From: Bacilli bacterium
GTDB taxonomy: Bacteria; Bacillota_I; Bacilli_A; RF39; UBA660
Length of the DNA stretch: 64,000 bases
Direction: 5' to 3'
Assembly: GCA_017934595.1 (NCBI GenBank)
Contig: JAGBJG010000007.1
Location: forward strand, 1-64,000
The notes beneath the pieces were generated by a model, which searched no databases, was not told where the DNA came from, and worked only from the letters and a program-made list of their open reading frames with translations. Each line of letters starts with the position of its first letter. The stretch's first letter is position 1. Position numbers and translations under genes: made by a program. This document shows, piece by piece, positions 52,135 to 60,672 of the stretch.

Positions 52135-53358
52135 ATGAAGAAAAAGGGATTTACATTAATAGAGTTACTTGCTGTATTAGTAATACTAGCTATTATAGTT
52201 TTAATAATAGTACCAGTAATAAGTAATGTAATAGATTCATCAAGAAAGGCAGCGTTTAAAGAATCGGTAAATGGAATAATAGATTCTACAAATAATTATG
52301 TAAGTGATTATGTAATAAAGAATAAAGATGAATTAAAAGAATATCCAGTAGTATTTACATGCAATGGAGAAACTTGTACAAATGGAGAATATACTTTAGA
52401 ATTTAAAGGAACAGTTCCAAAAGGTGGAAATGTAATTATAGATGAAACTGGAATATTATCTTCTTATATAACAGATGGTAAATACTGTGCATATGGATAT
52501 AAATGGGATATGCAAGTTGGACATAATTGTGGTGATGTAGATGTTACTTCTCCATCTATACCAACAAGTGGAACGATAGGTGATGTATCAGGCTCTAATA
52601 GACACGCAACTATCCAAACTCCAGCATCAGGCTCAACAGATGATATTAGTGATGTTGTATATAAATATTTAGTAACAAATGATAGTAATATGCCAGATAA
52701 AAATGATGCGAGATTCACAGTCTCAAGGGATTTTACTAGAAATTGTGGTACAACATATTATGCATGGGCTATAGCGGAAGATTTATCTGGAAATAGAAGT
52801 GAAGTTTGTGCTTTAGGTAGTACTAGCGATGCGCCAGATTCATATAGCGATTGGTCACAATGTTCAAAAGAATGTGGTGGTGGAACTAGAACTAGAACAA
52901 ATACATGCTCATTAGTAACTGAAAATCTATCAGAAGCTTGTAATACACATGGATGTTCTTATGATGCTACTGATACTACTTATAATGCTAGTCCAGCATG
53001 TTCAAATGGTAGAACATTATCAAATGGAAACTGTACATATTATTATTCATCTAATTCAAGCCAATGTGGTACAGAAAGTTGTAATTGTTCATGTAATTCA
53101 TGGTATTGTCTTGATTACGGTAAATTACGTTGTGAAGCAGGCGTTAACAATGGTGAATGTTTCTACGATGCAAACTGGTGTAATGTAAATGCATGTGGAA
53201 GTCAATCATGTAGTACTTGTGCTAAATCATGTACTAAAACAGAAAATGATTATAGATACTATACATGTAATGATGGTGATGTAGTAAGTGGTACAACATG
53301 TCATCATTACACTTGTCCACAAGGTGGAACATTAAGTGGAACAACTTGTGTAAGATAA
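52135..53358 (+). CDS. Pilin-headed surface protein with TSP1-like and Cys-rich domains
   Basis: 407 residues. Prepilin signal KKKGFTLIELLAVLVILAII, head module (SSRKAAFKESVNGII; LEFKGTVPKGGNVII; YITDGKYCAY; HNC). An Ig/FN3-like segment follows (about 140-230), then a thrombospondin type 1 repeat at residues 239-274: YSDWSQCSKECGGGTRTRTNTC with the Trp, CxxxCGGG and six-Cys pattern. The last 130 residues are a second Cys-rich region (about 20 Cys). So many cysteines imply an oxidising extracellular location. TSP1 repeats are mainly known from animals and apicomplexans and bind glycans and matrix; adhesion to host or diet material is an inference. Confidence 0.82.
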   Translation: MKKKGFTLIELLAVLVILAIIVLIIVPVISNVIDSSRKAAFKESVNGIIDSTNNYVSDYVIKNKDELKEYPVVFTCNGETCTNGEYTLEFKGTVPKGGNVIIDETGILSSYITDGKYCAYGYKWDMQVGHNCGDVDVTSPSIPTSGTIGDVSGSNRHATIQTPASGSTDDISDVVYKYLVTNDSNMPDKNDARFTVSRDFTRNCGTTYYAWAIAEDLSGNRSEVCALGSTSDAPDSYSDWSQCSKECGGGTRTRTNTCSLVTENLSEACNTHGCSYDATDTTYNASPACSNGRTLSNGNCTYYYSSNSSQCGTESCNCSCNSWYCLDYGKLRCEAGVNNGECFYDANWCNVNACGSQSCSTCAKSCTKTENDYRYYTCNDGDVVSGTTCHHYTCPQGGTLSGTTCVR

Positions 53359-53381
53359 AAGTTAATCTTTTATCTTTTTTC
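53353..53381 (+). terminator. Rho-independent terminator
   Basis: AGATAAAAG-TTAAT-CTTTTATCT with T residues. Confidence 0.92.
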
Positions 53382-53391
53382 TTTTAATATA

Positions 53392-53420
53392 TTGTTTTAA
53401 TTTTAAAAATATACTATAAT
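53392..53420 (+). promoter_or_regulatory. Promoter of the leuS T-box operon
   Basis: TTGTTT, 17-bp spacer, TATAAT (53415-53420); transcription would begin near 53427, just before stem I of the T-box. Confidence 0.65.
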
Positions 53421-53426
53421 ATAAGA

Positions 53427-53625
53427 GATATTTCAAAAGCGATGAAGAAGAGTAGTAGTAATGATACTATTTATAGAAAGAATACGGTTGATGGAAGTAT
53501 TCAATAGTTAGTTATGAACTTGCTTTGGAGTTTTATACGTTTTCCGCGTTAAGGATTAAGTGCATAGATATCTATGAAATAAGGTGGTACCGCGTTAACT
53601 CGTCCTTATATCATAGGTATTTTTT
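53427..53625 (+). promoter_or_regulatory. Leucine T-box riboswitch
   Basis: Canonical layout: GATGAAGAAGAGTAGTA at the stem I base, GGTTGATGGAAG distal loop, specifier CTT (53519-53521, Leu) in ATGAACTTGC, and T-box AGGTGGTACCGCG at 53582-53594. The terminator pairs ATCTATGA...ATAAGG with CCTTAT...TCATAG, followed by seven T. Uncharged tRNA-Leu would allow transcription of the membrane gene and leuS. Confidence 0.93.
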
Positions 53626-53639
53626 TATTAGGAGGATTT

Positions 53640-53981
53640 ATGAAAATATTAATATCATATGTAATTTATTTTGTAGTAATTTATTTATTTTATTTACTTA
53701 CTGTTGTTTTAAATAAGAAGAAACATGAAAAGTATAAAAGAAGTAAACAAGTTATGATGTTTGTAAGAAGATATAATTTAGATTTTAAAAAGATATCACT
53801 TGTTAAATTTTTAAATATAATTGCTATTACTAATTCATTTATAATGAGTACAACTATCATGTTATTAGAATATGTACCAAATTTATTTTTGAAATTAGTT
53901 GTTGCTTTTGTTGCTTTAATGGCACTTATATTATCATGTTATAAATTAATAGGTATATATATAGAAAGAAGGAATAAATAA
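53640..53981 (+). CDS. Small membrane protein co-transcribed with leuS
   Basis: 113 residues with about three helices (near 1-22, 55-77, 82-104) and a basic loop KKKHEKYKRSKQ. It begins right after the T-box with a TTAGGAGG site and overlaps leuS by one base, so it is under leucine T-box control. A few Firmicutes have a similar unknown membrane gene next to tRNA synthetases; a link to leucine transport is possible but unsupported. Confidence 0.7.
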   Translation: MKILISYVIYFVVIYLFYLLTVVLNKKKHEKYKRSKQVMMFVRRYNLDFKKISLVKFLNIIAITNSFIMSTTIMLLEYVPNLFLKLVVAFVALMALILSCYKLIGIYIERRNK

Positions 53982-56383
53982 TGTATAATCATAAAAAAAT
54001 AGAAAAGAAATGGCAAGAATATTGGGCTGAACATAAAACATTTAAAGCAGAAAATAATGGAGCTAATCCATACTATATCTTAGTTGAATTTCCTTATCCT
54101 TCAGGAGCAGGATTACATGTAGGTCATGTTAGAAGTTATACTGCTCAAGATGCTTTAGCTAGAATGAAGAGAATGCAAGGATATAATGTATTATATCCAA
54201 TGGGATATGATGCTTTTGGTGCTCCTGCTGAAGAATATGCAATTAAAACACATCAACATCCTAAGAATGTTGTAAAACAAAATATAGAAGTATTTGGTAA
54301 TCAAATGAAATCTATAGGTTTCTCATTTGACTGGGATAGAGCTTTTTCAACAACTGATCCAGAATATTATAAATGGACACAATGGCAATTTATAAAGTTC
54401 TTTGAACATGATATGGCATATAAAGCTGTAACTAAAGTTAACTGGTGTCCAAATTGTAAGATGGTACTTTCTAATGAGGATGCAGCTGGTGGAACATGTG
54501 AAAGATGTGGTGCTACAGTAGAGCAAAGAGAAAAATCACAATGGATGCTTAGAATGTCTGATTATTCAGAAGATTTATTAAAAGGATTAGATGATACAAA
54601 TTTTGCTGAAAAAGTTAAATTAGGTCAAATTAACTGGATAGGTAAATCAACTGGTGTTGAAATGGATGTAGATATTGTAGGTGGTGGTAAATTTTCTATA
54701 TTTACTACTTGTATTGAAACAGTATATGGTATTACATTCTTTGTTATCGCACCAGATGGTAAATTAATTAGGGAATTAATGCCTAGAGTTGAAAATAAAG
54801 AAGAAGTAGAAGCTTATATTAAAGAAACATCACTAAAATCTGCTATGGATAGAACTGAACTTAATAAAGGTAAATCAGGTGTAGAAGTAAAAGGTGTTAA
54901 AGCTATTAACCCAATTAATGGTAAAGAAGTACCTATCTTCTTAGGCGATTTCGTATTAGGTGATTATGGTACAGGTGCTGTTATGGCTGTTCCTGCTCAT
55001 GATCAAAGAGACTACGAATATGCAAAAGAACATAACTTAGATATAGTTCAAGTTATTGAAGGCGATATATCTACATGTGCATTTGAAAAACATGATTATT
55101 TAGGTAAAGGTATCAAGTTAATGAATTCAGAAGAATTTACAGGTATGACTGTAGAAGAAGCTAAAGAAGCTATAACTGATATGTTAGAGAAAAAAGGTAT
55201 CGCAAGAAGAGTTAATAATTACAAAATGAGAGATTGGGTATTTGGTAGACAAAGATTCTGGGGAGAACCAATTCCAATGATAAACTGTCCAAAATGTGGA
55301 TGGGTACCAGTTCCTGAAAAGGATTTACCAGTATTGTTACCAGATGTAACTGAATATGAACCAACTGATACAGGTGAGTCTCCACTTGCTAAGATAGATG
55401 AATTTGTTAACTGTAAATGTCCAAAATGTGGTGGAGACGCTAAAAGAGAAACAGATACAATGCCACAATGGGCTGGTTCTTCTTGGTATTTCTTAAGATT
55501 TATGGATCCACATAATACTAAAGAATTTGCTTCAATGGATGCAATGAAATATTGGAATAAAGTAGATTGGTATAATGGTGGTATGGAACATACTGCACGT
55601 CACTTATTATATGCAAGATTCTGGGTACAATTTTTATATAACATTGGATTAGTCCCTAATAAAGAAATGATTTGGACAAGAGTAAGTCATGGTATGATTT
55701 TAGGTTCAGATAATCAAAAAATGTCTAAATCAAAAGGTAACGTAATTAATCCAGATGATATAGTAAATGAATATGGTGCAGATACATTAAGACTTTATGA
55801 GATGTTCATGGGTGATTATCAAATGGATGCACCTTGGAATACAGATTCATTAAAAGGTTGTGAGAGATTTATAAATAGAGTTATCAAATTAGGTGAAAAA
55901 CTAAATGATAAATCTGGTTATACAAATGAATCATTAGTTCATAAGACAATCAAAAAAGTTACTGAAGATACACAAACATTAAAATATAATACAGCTGTTT
56001 CTTCAATGATGATTATGTTAAATGAATTAGAAAAACAAGATAGTGTTACTAAAGATGAATATAGAATCTTATTAACATTATTAAATCCATATATTCCACA
56101 TATTACAGAGGAATTAAATGAACAATATAATTTAGGTAAAGCAATATGTGAATCAACTTGGCCAGAATATGATGATAGTAAAACAGCAGATGAATCATTT
56201 GAAATGGTAGTTCAAGTTAATGGTAAAGTAAGAGGTAAGATTACTGTATCAAGTAATACTACTGAAGACGAAATGAAAAAGTTAGCTATGGATATTGAAA
56301 ATGTTAAGACATATGTAGAAGGACATGAAATAGTTAAAGTAATTACTATACCTAAAAAATTAGTAAGTATTGTTATTAAATAA
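53981..56383 (+). CDS. leuS: Leucyl-tRNA synthetase
   Basis: 800 residues, typical bacterial length. HIGH-like motif PYPSGAGLHVGHVR at residues about 39-52, zinc-finger-like cysteines CPNCKMVLSNEDAAGGTCERCGA and CPKCGW...CKCPKCGG, the CP1 editing domain between them (with GTGAVMAVPAHDQRD), KMSKSKGN and the anticodon/C-terminal domain. Regulation by the CTT-specifier T-box upstream fits the product exactly. Confidence 0.97.
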   Translation: MYNHKKIEKKWQEYWAEHKTFKAENNGANPYYILVEFPYPSGAGLHVGHVRSYTAQDALARMKRMQGYNVLYPMGYDAFGAPAEEYAIKTHQHPKNVVKQNIEVFGNQMKSIGFSFDWDRAFSTTDPEYYKWTQWQFIKFFEHDMAYKAVTKVNWCPNCKMVLSNEDAAGGTCERCGATVEQREKSQWMLRMSDYSEDLLKGLDDTNFAEKVKLGQINWIGKSTGVEMDVDIVGGGKFSIFTTCIETVYGITFFVIAPDGKLIRELMPRVENKEEVEAYIKETSLKSAMDRTELNKGKSGVEVKGVKAINPINGKEVPIFLGDFVLGDYGTGAVMAVPAHDQRDYEYAKEHNLDIVQVIEGDISTCAFEKHDYLGKGIKLMNSEEFTGMTVEEAKEAITDMLEKKGIARRVNNYKMRDWVFGRQRFWGEPIPMINCPKCGWVPVPEKDLPVLLPDVTEYEPTDTGESPLAKIDEFVNCKCPKCGGDAKRETDTMPQWAGSSWYFLRFMDPHNTKEFASMDAMKYWNKVDWYNGGMEHTARHLLYARFWVQFLYNIGLVPNKEMIWTRVSHGMILGSDNQKMSKSKGNVINPDDIVNEYGADTLRLYEMFMGDYQMDAPWNTDSLKGCERFINRVIKLGEKLNDKSGYTNESLVHKTIKKVTEDTQTLKYNTAVSSMMIMLNELEKQDSVTKDEYRILLTLLNPYIPHITEELNEQYNLGKAICESTWPEYDDSKTADESFEMVVQVNGKVRGKITVSSNTTEDEMKKLAMDIENVKTYVEGHEIVKVITIPKKLVSIVIK

Positions 56384-56385
56384 TA

Positions 56386-56416
56386 AAAAATAGGTTTTAC
56401 ATACCTATTTTTTTTG
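56386..56416 (+). terminator. Rho-independent terminator of leuS
   Basis: AATAGGT and ACCTATT pair, followed by T residues that run into the next promoter. Confidence 0.88.
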
Positions 56417-56423
56417 ATATAAT
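56415..56423 (+). promoter_or_regulatory. Extended -10 promoter
   Basis: TGATATAAT begins in the T-run of the leuS terminator, 17 bases before the next start. Confidence 0.6.
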
Positions 56424-56440
56424 GATTATAGAGGTGTAGT

Positions 56441-58117
56441 ATGAAAAGAATAAAATATTTTGTATTCTCATTATTCGTAGTTTTATTTGGCTTGGCAGGA
56501 GTTAAAGCTGATAAAACTTATAGTATTGATGTTACTATGACACTAGATAGTAACGGTAATGCTAAAGTAGTGGAAAAATGGGATTTCAAAGCTGATAGTG
56601 GTACAGAAATTTATAAACCAATCGGTGAACTTGGTAATAGTCAAATTACTAATTTTAAGGCATCAATGGATGGGGCTGATTTTACTTTTGAACCTAGTTG
56701 GGATGTAGATGCATCATTAAGTGAAAAGGCTTATAAAAATGGTATTAATTATACCGATGACGGTATAGAACTATGTGTAGGCAAAACTGAATATGGAAGA
56801 CATATATATACATTAAGTTATGATGTTAGTAATGTTATATATAATGTAGAAGATGCACAAATATTATATTGGAAGTTTATCAATGATAATATGGGTAATC
56901 CACCAGAAAAATTTAGTGTAGTAGTATCCGGACCAACTCTATATAGTGATGAATTACCTGTATGGGGATATGGTTATACTAGTGGTTATGCATATGTATA
57001 TGATGGCCAAATAGAAATGGTTAAAGAAAGTGGATTTAGATCAAGTGAATATGCAGTATTATTAGCTAAATTTCCAATTGGTACATTTAATATAGACAAT
57101 ACATGGTATAGATTTAAAACATTTGATGATGTTGAAACACTAGCTAGTACTGGAAGTTTCAAAATGACTTTCTGGGAAAAAGTAGCGGCGTTTTTTATGG
57201 CAACAGCATGGATATTCATAATAGTGATTATTTATATCGCGATTTATATAGGAAGTAAAAGTAATAGTTATGCTAAAAACAAAATTAAAGAAAGTGAAGT
57301 AAATGCATTTAGAGATATACCTTGTAATAAAGATATATTAAATGCTTATTTCTTAGCTAAGGTATATAACGTATCTAAAAAGAAAGAAGATTTATTCGGA
57401 GCTGCTTTACTTAAATGGTTACTTGATGGAGTAGTAAGTATAAGAGAAGAAGAAAAACAAGGTGTATTTAAAGCTAAAACAATTACATCAATTGATATGA
57501 CAAAAGATTATACTGATGATACGCCATTAGGTAAACTATATAAAATACTTAAAGACGCTTCAAAAGATGGTATCTTAGAAAGTGATGAATTAACTAAATG
57601 GTGTAGTAGTAATTATAATAAATTATATTCTTGGTTTGATGAAGTTGAAACTTTTGTTAAAGATAGATATATGGAAAAGAATCAAATTGTAAAAGAAAAG
57701 AATGGTAAATTATTAAAATATACACAATTTAGAATTACAGCTGAATTAGAAGAAGAAGCAATACATTTAGTAGGATTAAAGAAATTCTTAAAAGAATTTT
57801 CTGAAATGCATAAAAAACAAGCTATTGAAGTTAACTTATGGGAATACTATTTAATGTATGCACAAATATTTGGTATGGCTAAAGAAGTAGCTAAACAATT
57901 TAAAAATTTATATCCTGAAATTGTTACAAATATGGAAGAAGCAGGAATTGATTATACAAATGTTGTGTTGATGAATAATTTCTCAACAGCAACAGTAAAT
58001 GCGGCATCAGCTGCCAAAGTGAAAGCTGAAAGTTATTCATCTGGCGGCGGCGGAGGATCATTCGGTGGCGGCGGTGGTGGTTCCTTCGGTGGTGGCTCTG
58101 GTGGCGGCGGAAGATAG
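56441..58117 (+). CDS. DUF2207-family membrane protein with glycine-rich tail
   Basis: 558 residues. Cleavable signal peptide (about 1-23, ...GLAGVKA), an extracellular DUF2207 beta domain (KTYSIDVTMTLDSNGNAKVVEKWDF ... Y.YDVSNVIYNVEDAQILYWKFI), a membrane helix near 255-275, a cytoplasmic domain with FLAKVYNVSKKKEDLFGAALLKWLLDGVVSI, and a terminal Gly/Ser/Phe tail (GGGGSFGGGGGG type). In other Firmicutes such genes often neighbour LemA; here a small unknown gene follows instead. Function unknown, probably envelope related. Confidence 0.85.
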   Translation: MKRIKYFVFSLFVVLFGLAGVKADKTYSIDVTMTLDSNGNAKVVEKWDFKADSGTEIYKPIGELGNSQITNFKASMDGADFTFEPSWDVDASLSEKAYKNGINYTDDGIELCVGKTEYGRHIYTLSYDVSNVIYNVEDAQILYWKFINDNMGNPPEKFSVVVSGPTLYSDELPVWGYGYTSGYAYVYDGQIEMVKESGFRSSEYAVLLAKFPIGTFNIDNTWYRFKTFDDVETLASTGSFKMTFWEKVAAFFMATAWIFIIVIIYIAIYIGSKSNSYAKNKIKESEVNAFRDIPCNKDILNAYFLAKVYNVSKKKEDLFGAALLKWLLDGVVSIREEEKQGVFKAKTITSIDMTKDYTDDTPLGKLYKILKDASKDGILESDELTKWCSSNYNKLYSWFDEVETFVKDRYMEKNQIVKEKNGKLLKYTQFRITAELEEEAIHLVGLKKFLKEFSEMHKKQAIEVNLWEYYLMYAQIFGMAKEVAKQFKNLYPEIVTNMEEAGIDYTNVVLMNNFSTATVNAASAAKVKAESYSSGGGGGSFGGGGGGSFGGGSGGGGR

Positions 58118-58128
58118 GAGGTATTTAA

Positions 58129-58497
58129 ATGAATTTAGATATTATGTTACAAGCATTATTAGATCAAGTAGATGATATATATACAAGGACTAAAAGCGGG
58201 GAAATAACTAGTGTTGAAGATATGAATCAAAACGTTGTAGGTGCGCCTGGTTTTTATATCATAGCTGAACCAGCTATTGATCCTGCTTTCTACAATTATG
58301 TAACTGATGAATTAAATATCAGATTATCCAAATTTAATTTATTAGATGAAACTGTTATTTATGAGCACGAAGTTGGTATTCCTTATAAAAAATTAAACGC
58401 TTATAGAAGTAGTGAAAAAATAAAAAATAGTATTATTAATAATATTTCAATATTAGAAGATATTAAGAACATACAAACTGGAAGAGGTTCAAGATAA
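58129..58497 (+). CDS. Small soluble protein, partner of the DUF2207 gene
   Basis: 122 residues, no membrane segment. It begins 11 bp after the DUF2207 gene with TAGGAGG upstream, so it is in the same operon. Mixed alpha/beta prediction, motif GAPGFYIIAEPAIDPAFYNYVTDELNIRLSKF; no family recognised. It ends in a terminator. Confidence 0.65.
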   Translation: MNLDIMLQALLDQVDDIYTRTKSGEITSVEDMNQNVVGAPGFYIIAEPAIDPAFYNYVTDELNIRLSKFNLLDETVIYEHEVGIPYKKLNAYRSSEKIKNSIINNISILEDIKNIQTGRGSR

Positions 58498-58511
58498 TCC
58501 TCTTCTTTTTT
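58479..58511 (+). terminator. Rho-independent terminator
   Basis: GAAGAGG (58481-58487) and CCTCTTC (58499-58505) pair across the stop codon, then T residues. Confidence 0.85.
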
Positions 58512-58522
58512 ATGTCTAAATA

Positions 58523-58531
58523 TGGTATAAT
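58523..58531 (+). promoter_or_regulatory. Extended -10 promoter
   Basis: TGGTATAAT ends 14 bases before the ATG at 58546; no ribosome binding site is visible in the remaining leader. Confidence 0.6.
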
Positions 58532-58545
58532 TAAATAGATGTTAT

Positions 58546-59181
58546 ATGGTATATGAAATAGATGGAATAAATTACAATGTAATAATAGAAAGAAAGAATA
58601 ATAAGAATACATATATTAGGATAAAAGATGATTTATCTATATATGTTACAACTAATTATTTTACTAGTGAAAGAGATATTATAAAATTATTAAATGATAA
58701 TTATAATTATTTATCTAAGATGATTCAAAGAAAGAAAAAGCATATTGAAAAAGATAATGCATTCTATTTATTTGGTAAAAAATATGATATAATTATAGAT
58801 AGTAGTGTAGATAAGATATATCTAAGTGGTAATAAGATATATGTATCTGACATGAATAAATTTAACAAATGGTTAAAGAAAGAAACATTAAAATTATATA
58901 AAGAACATTTGGATAAAATTTATAATGAATTTGAAGAAAACATTCCATATCCTAAACTTAAAATAAGAGATATGAAAACAAGATGGGGAGTAAACAATAA
59001 ACGTGATAATTCAGTTACTTTGAATAGTAAATTAATTACTTTTGATTTAAGTAAACTTGATTATGTTATTGTTCATGAATTAGCCCATTTTGTACATTTT
59101 GATCACTCCAAAGCATTTTGGGAAGTAGTTAGTAAATATTATCCAAATTATAAAGAAGTTAGAAAAGAGATGAAAGAATAA
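58546..59181 (+). CDS. YgjP/WssC-type zinc peptidase (M48-like, DUF45)
   Basis: 211 residues. Domain pattern of the YgjP family: N-terminal beta part (YEIDGINYNVIIERKNNKNTYIRI), LKIRDMKTRWGVNN, and the zinc site VIVHELAHFVHFDHSKAFWEVV (HELAH plus the downstream His). Probable cytoplasmic metallopeptidase of unknown substrate. The short leader (about 8 nt) without a Shine-Dalgarno suggests near-leaderless translation. The M23 gene follows after 1 bp. Confidence 0.88.
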   Translation: MVYEIDGINYNVIIERKNNKNTYIRIKDDLSIYVTTNYFTSERDIIKLLNDNYNYLSKMIQRKKKHIEKDNAFYLFGKKYDIIIDSSVDKIYLSGNKIYVSDMNKFNKWLKKETLKLYKEHLDKIYNEFEENIPYPKLKIRDMKTRWGVNNKRDNSVTLNSKLITFDLSKLDYVIVHELAHFVHFDHSKAFWEVVSKYYPNYKEVRKEMKE

Positions 59182-59182
59182 T

Positions 59183-60394
59183 ATGAAAAAGGCGTTTAAT
59201 ATATTTTTAATATTAATTTTGTTATCTGTATCTTTTGTATGTCCATCATATAGAGTTAAAGCTAAGACTATAGCAGATATGAAAAAGGAATTAACAGCTA
59301 AAGAAGAAGAATATAAAAAGGCTAAAGAGGCTAAAAATTTAACAGAACAAGAAAGAAAAGAAATTCAAGCTAAGATAAAAGCTAATGAAGATAAAGTATT
59401 AGAATTATTAAAAGAAAATGAGAAACTTACTGATGAAATAGCTGAATTAAATATTTCAATAGAAGCTAAATATAAAGAAATTAAAAAGATAATTAATAAT
59501 AAACAAGTAATGAGTGGGGAATCAAGCTATTTAGAATATATCTTTGGTGCATCTACATTTACTGACTTTATATATCGTGCATCAGTAGCAGAACAATTAT
59601 CTAAGTATAATAAAGATTTAACAGATCAAATGGAAGCTGATATAAAAGCTAGAGAAGCTAAACAAAAAGAAATAGCTGAAAAACAAGATGAAATAGCTAG
59701 TATACAACAAACATTAAAAAATGAATACGCTAAATTAGGTGAAAAAGTAAAAGCTTTATCAGAAGAAATGACTAACGAAGAAGATGATATTAGATTACTT
59801 AAAGATAACATTTCTGAATTACAAAATACATATAACTGTAGTGAGGATGAAGATATAGAAGAATGTAAAGAAAGAGCTAGAAGAGCTACTTATATACCGG
59901 CTTCAACTGGTGCGTTTAAAAGACCTATCAATCATGCAGTAGTAACAGCTGATTATGGTTATTATAATCCGTTTGGATATTGGCAATGGCATGCTGCTAT
60001 GGATTTAGCAGGGGACCCAGGTGCTAGAATATATGCAGCTGCTCCAGGTAGAGTAGTAGATGTTCACACAGCCTCATGTGGTAATCATATTGTATATATT
60101 GTACATAATATTAATGGTACTAGATATACTACAGGATATTGGCATATGAGAACTGCTTATGTATCTGTAGGCGATTTAGTAGGCTATGATACTGTAATAG
60201 GTATTCAAGGTGGAGCTTCTTGGGAAGATTCATGTTCAACAGGTCAACACTTAGATTTCGTATTAACATTAGGTGCTTATAAAACAGATTACTTTGTTAA
60301 TCCAAGATCTATTTCAGTAAATCCAAGAAATTACTTATCATTCCCACCATATGATCCGGTAACTGAAAGAAGTGCTGAATGGCATGAAAGATAA
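59183..60394 (+). CDS. Secreted coiled-coil M23 peptidase-like protein (EnvC/CwlO-like)
   Basis: 403 residues. Signal peptide ending near YRVKA (about residue 28), a long coiled coil (about 30-215, KELTAKEEEYKKAKEAKN ...), then a C-terminal LytM/M23 domain from about 250. Zinc-site residues HAAMD and the WHM histidine are in place, but the usual HLHF motif is GQHLDF, so the third metal-ligand His is Asp. It may have altered metal use or be a non-catalytic activator like EnvC. Extracellular cell-wall role likely. Only 1 bp from the upstream peptidase gene. Confidence 0.88.
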   Translation: MKKAFNIFLILILLSVSFVCPSYRVKAKTIADMKKELTAKEEEYKKAKEAKNLTEQERKEIQAKIKANEDKVLELLKENEKLTDEIAELNISIEAKYKEIKKIINNKQVMSGESSYLEYIFGASTFTDFIYRASVAEQLSKYNKDLTDQMEADIKAREAKQKEIAEKQDEIASIQQTLKNEYAKLGEKVKALSEEMTNEEDDIRLLKDNISELQNTYNCSEDEDIEECKERARRATYIPASTGAFKRPINHAVVTADYGYYNPFGYWQWHAAMDLAGDPGARIYAAAPGRVVDVHTASCGNHIVYIVHNINGTRYTTGYWHMRTAYVSVGDLVGYDTVIGIQGGASWEDSCSTGQHLDFVLTLGAYKTDYFVNPRSISVNPRNYLSFPPYDPVTERSAEWHER

Positions 60395-60420
60395 AACACT
60401 ATTTATTAGTGTTTTTCTTT
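60393..60420 (+). terminator. Rho-independent terminator
   Basis: AAAACACTA and TAGTGTTTT pair with a short loop, then T residues. Confidence 0.85.
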
Positions 60421-60499
60421 TAAAAAAAATATATCTGTGATAAAATATTATTAGACAATATTTGATATAATTACATGATATTATATATATGGTGATTAT

Positions 60500-60664
60500 A
60501 TGAAAGTTAAGATATTTGATATGGATCATGAACTTGATTTAGAAGAAGAAATAAATAATTTTATTAAAGATAAAGAAGTTATTGATATCAAATATAATGT
60601 AGCAATAGAAGCTATAGGCGAAGACCAAATATATTGTTATTCAGCAATGGTTATATATATGTAG
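60500..60664 (+). CDS. Cse60-like sporulation protein
   Basis: 54 residues, too short for many gene finders. VKIFDMDHELDLEEEINNFIKD ... VIDIKYNVAIEA ... QIYCYSAMVIY fits the Cse60 family (B. subtilis Cse60, a small sigma-E-controlled sporulation protein). GGTGAT lies six bases before ATG 60500. Its stop TAG is within the ribosome binding site of the flippase gene, so the two are one transcript. Confidence 0.72.
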   Translation: MKVKIFDMDHELDLEEEINNFIKDKEVIDIKYNVAIEAIGEDQIYCYSAMVIYM

Positions 60665-60672
60665 GAGTATTT

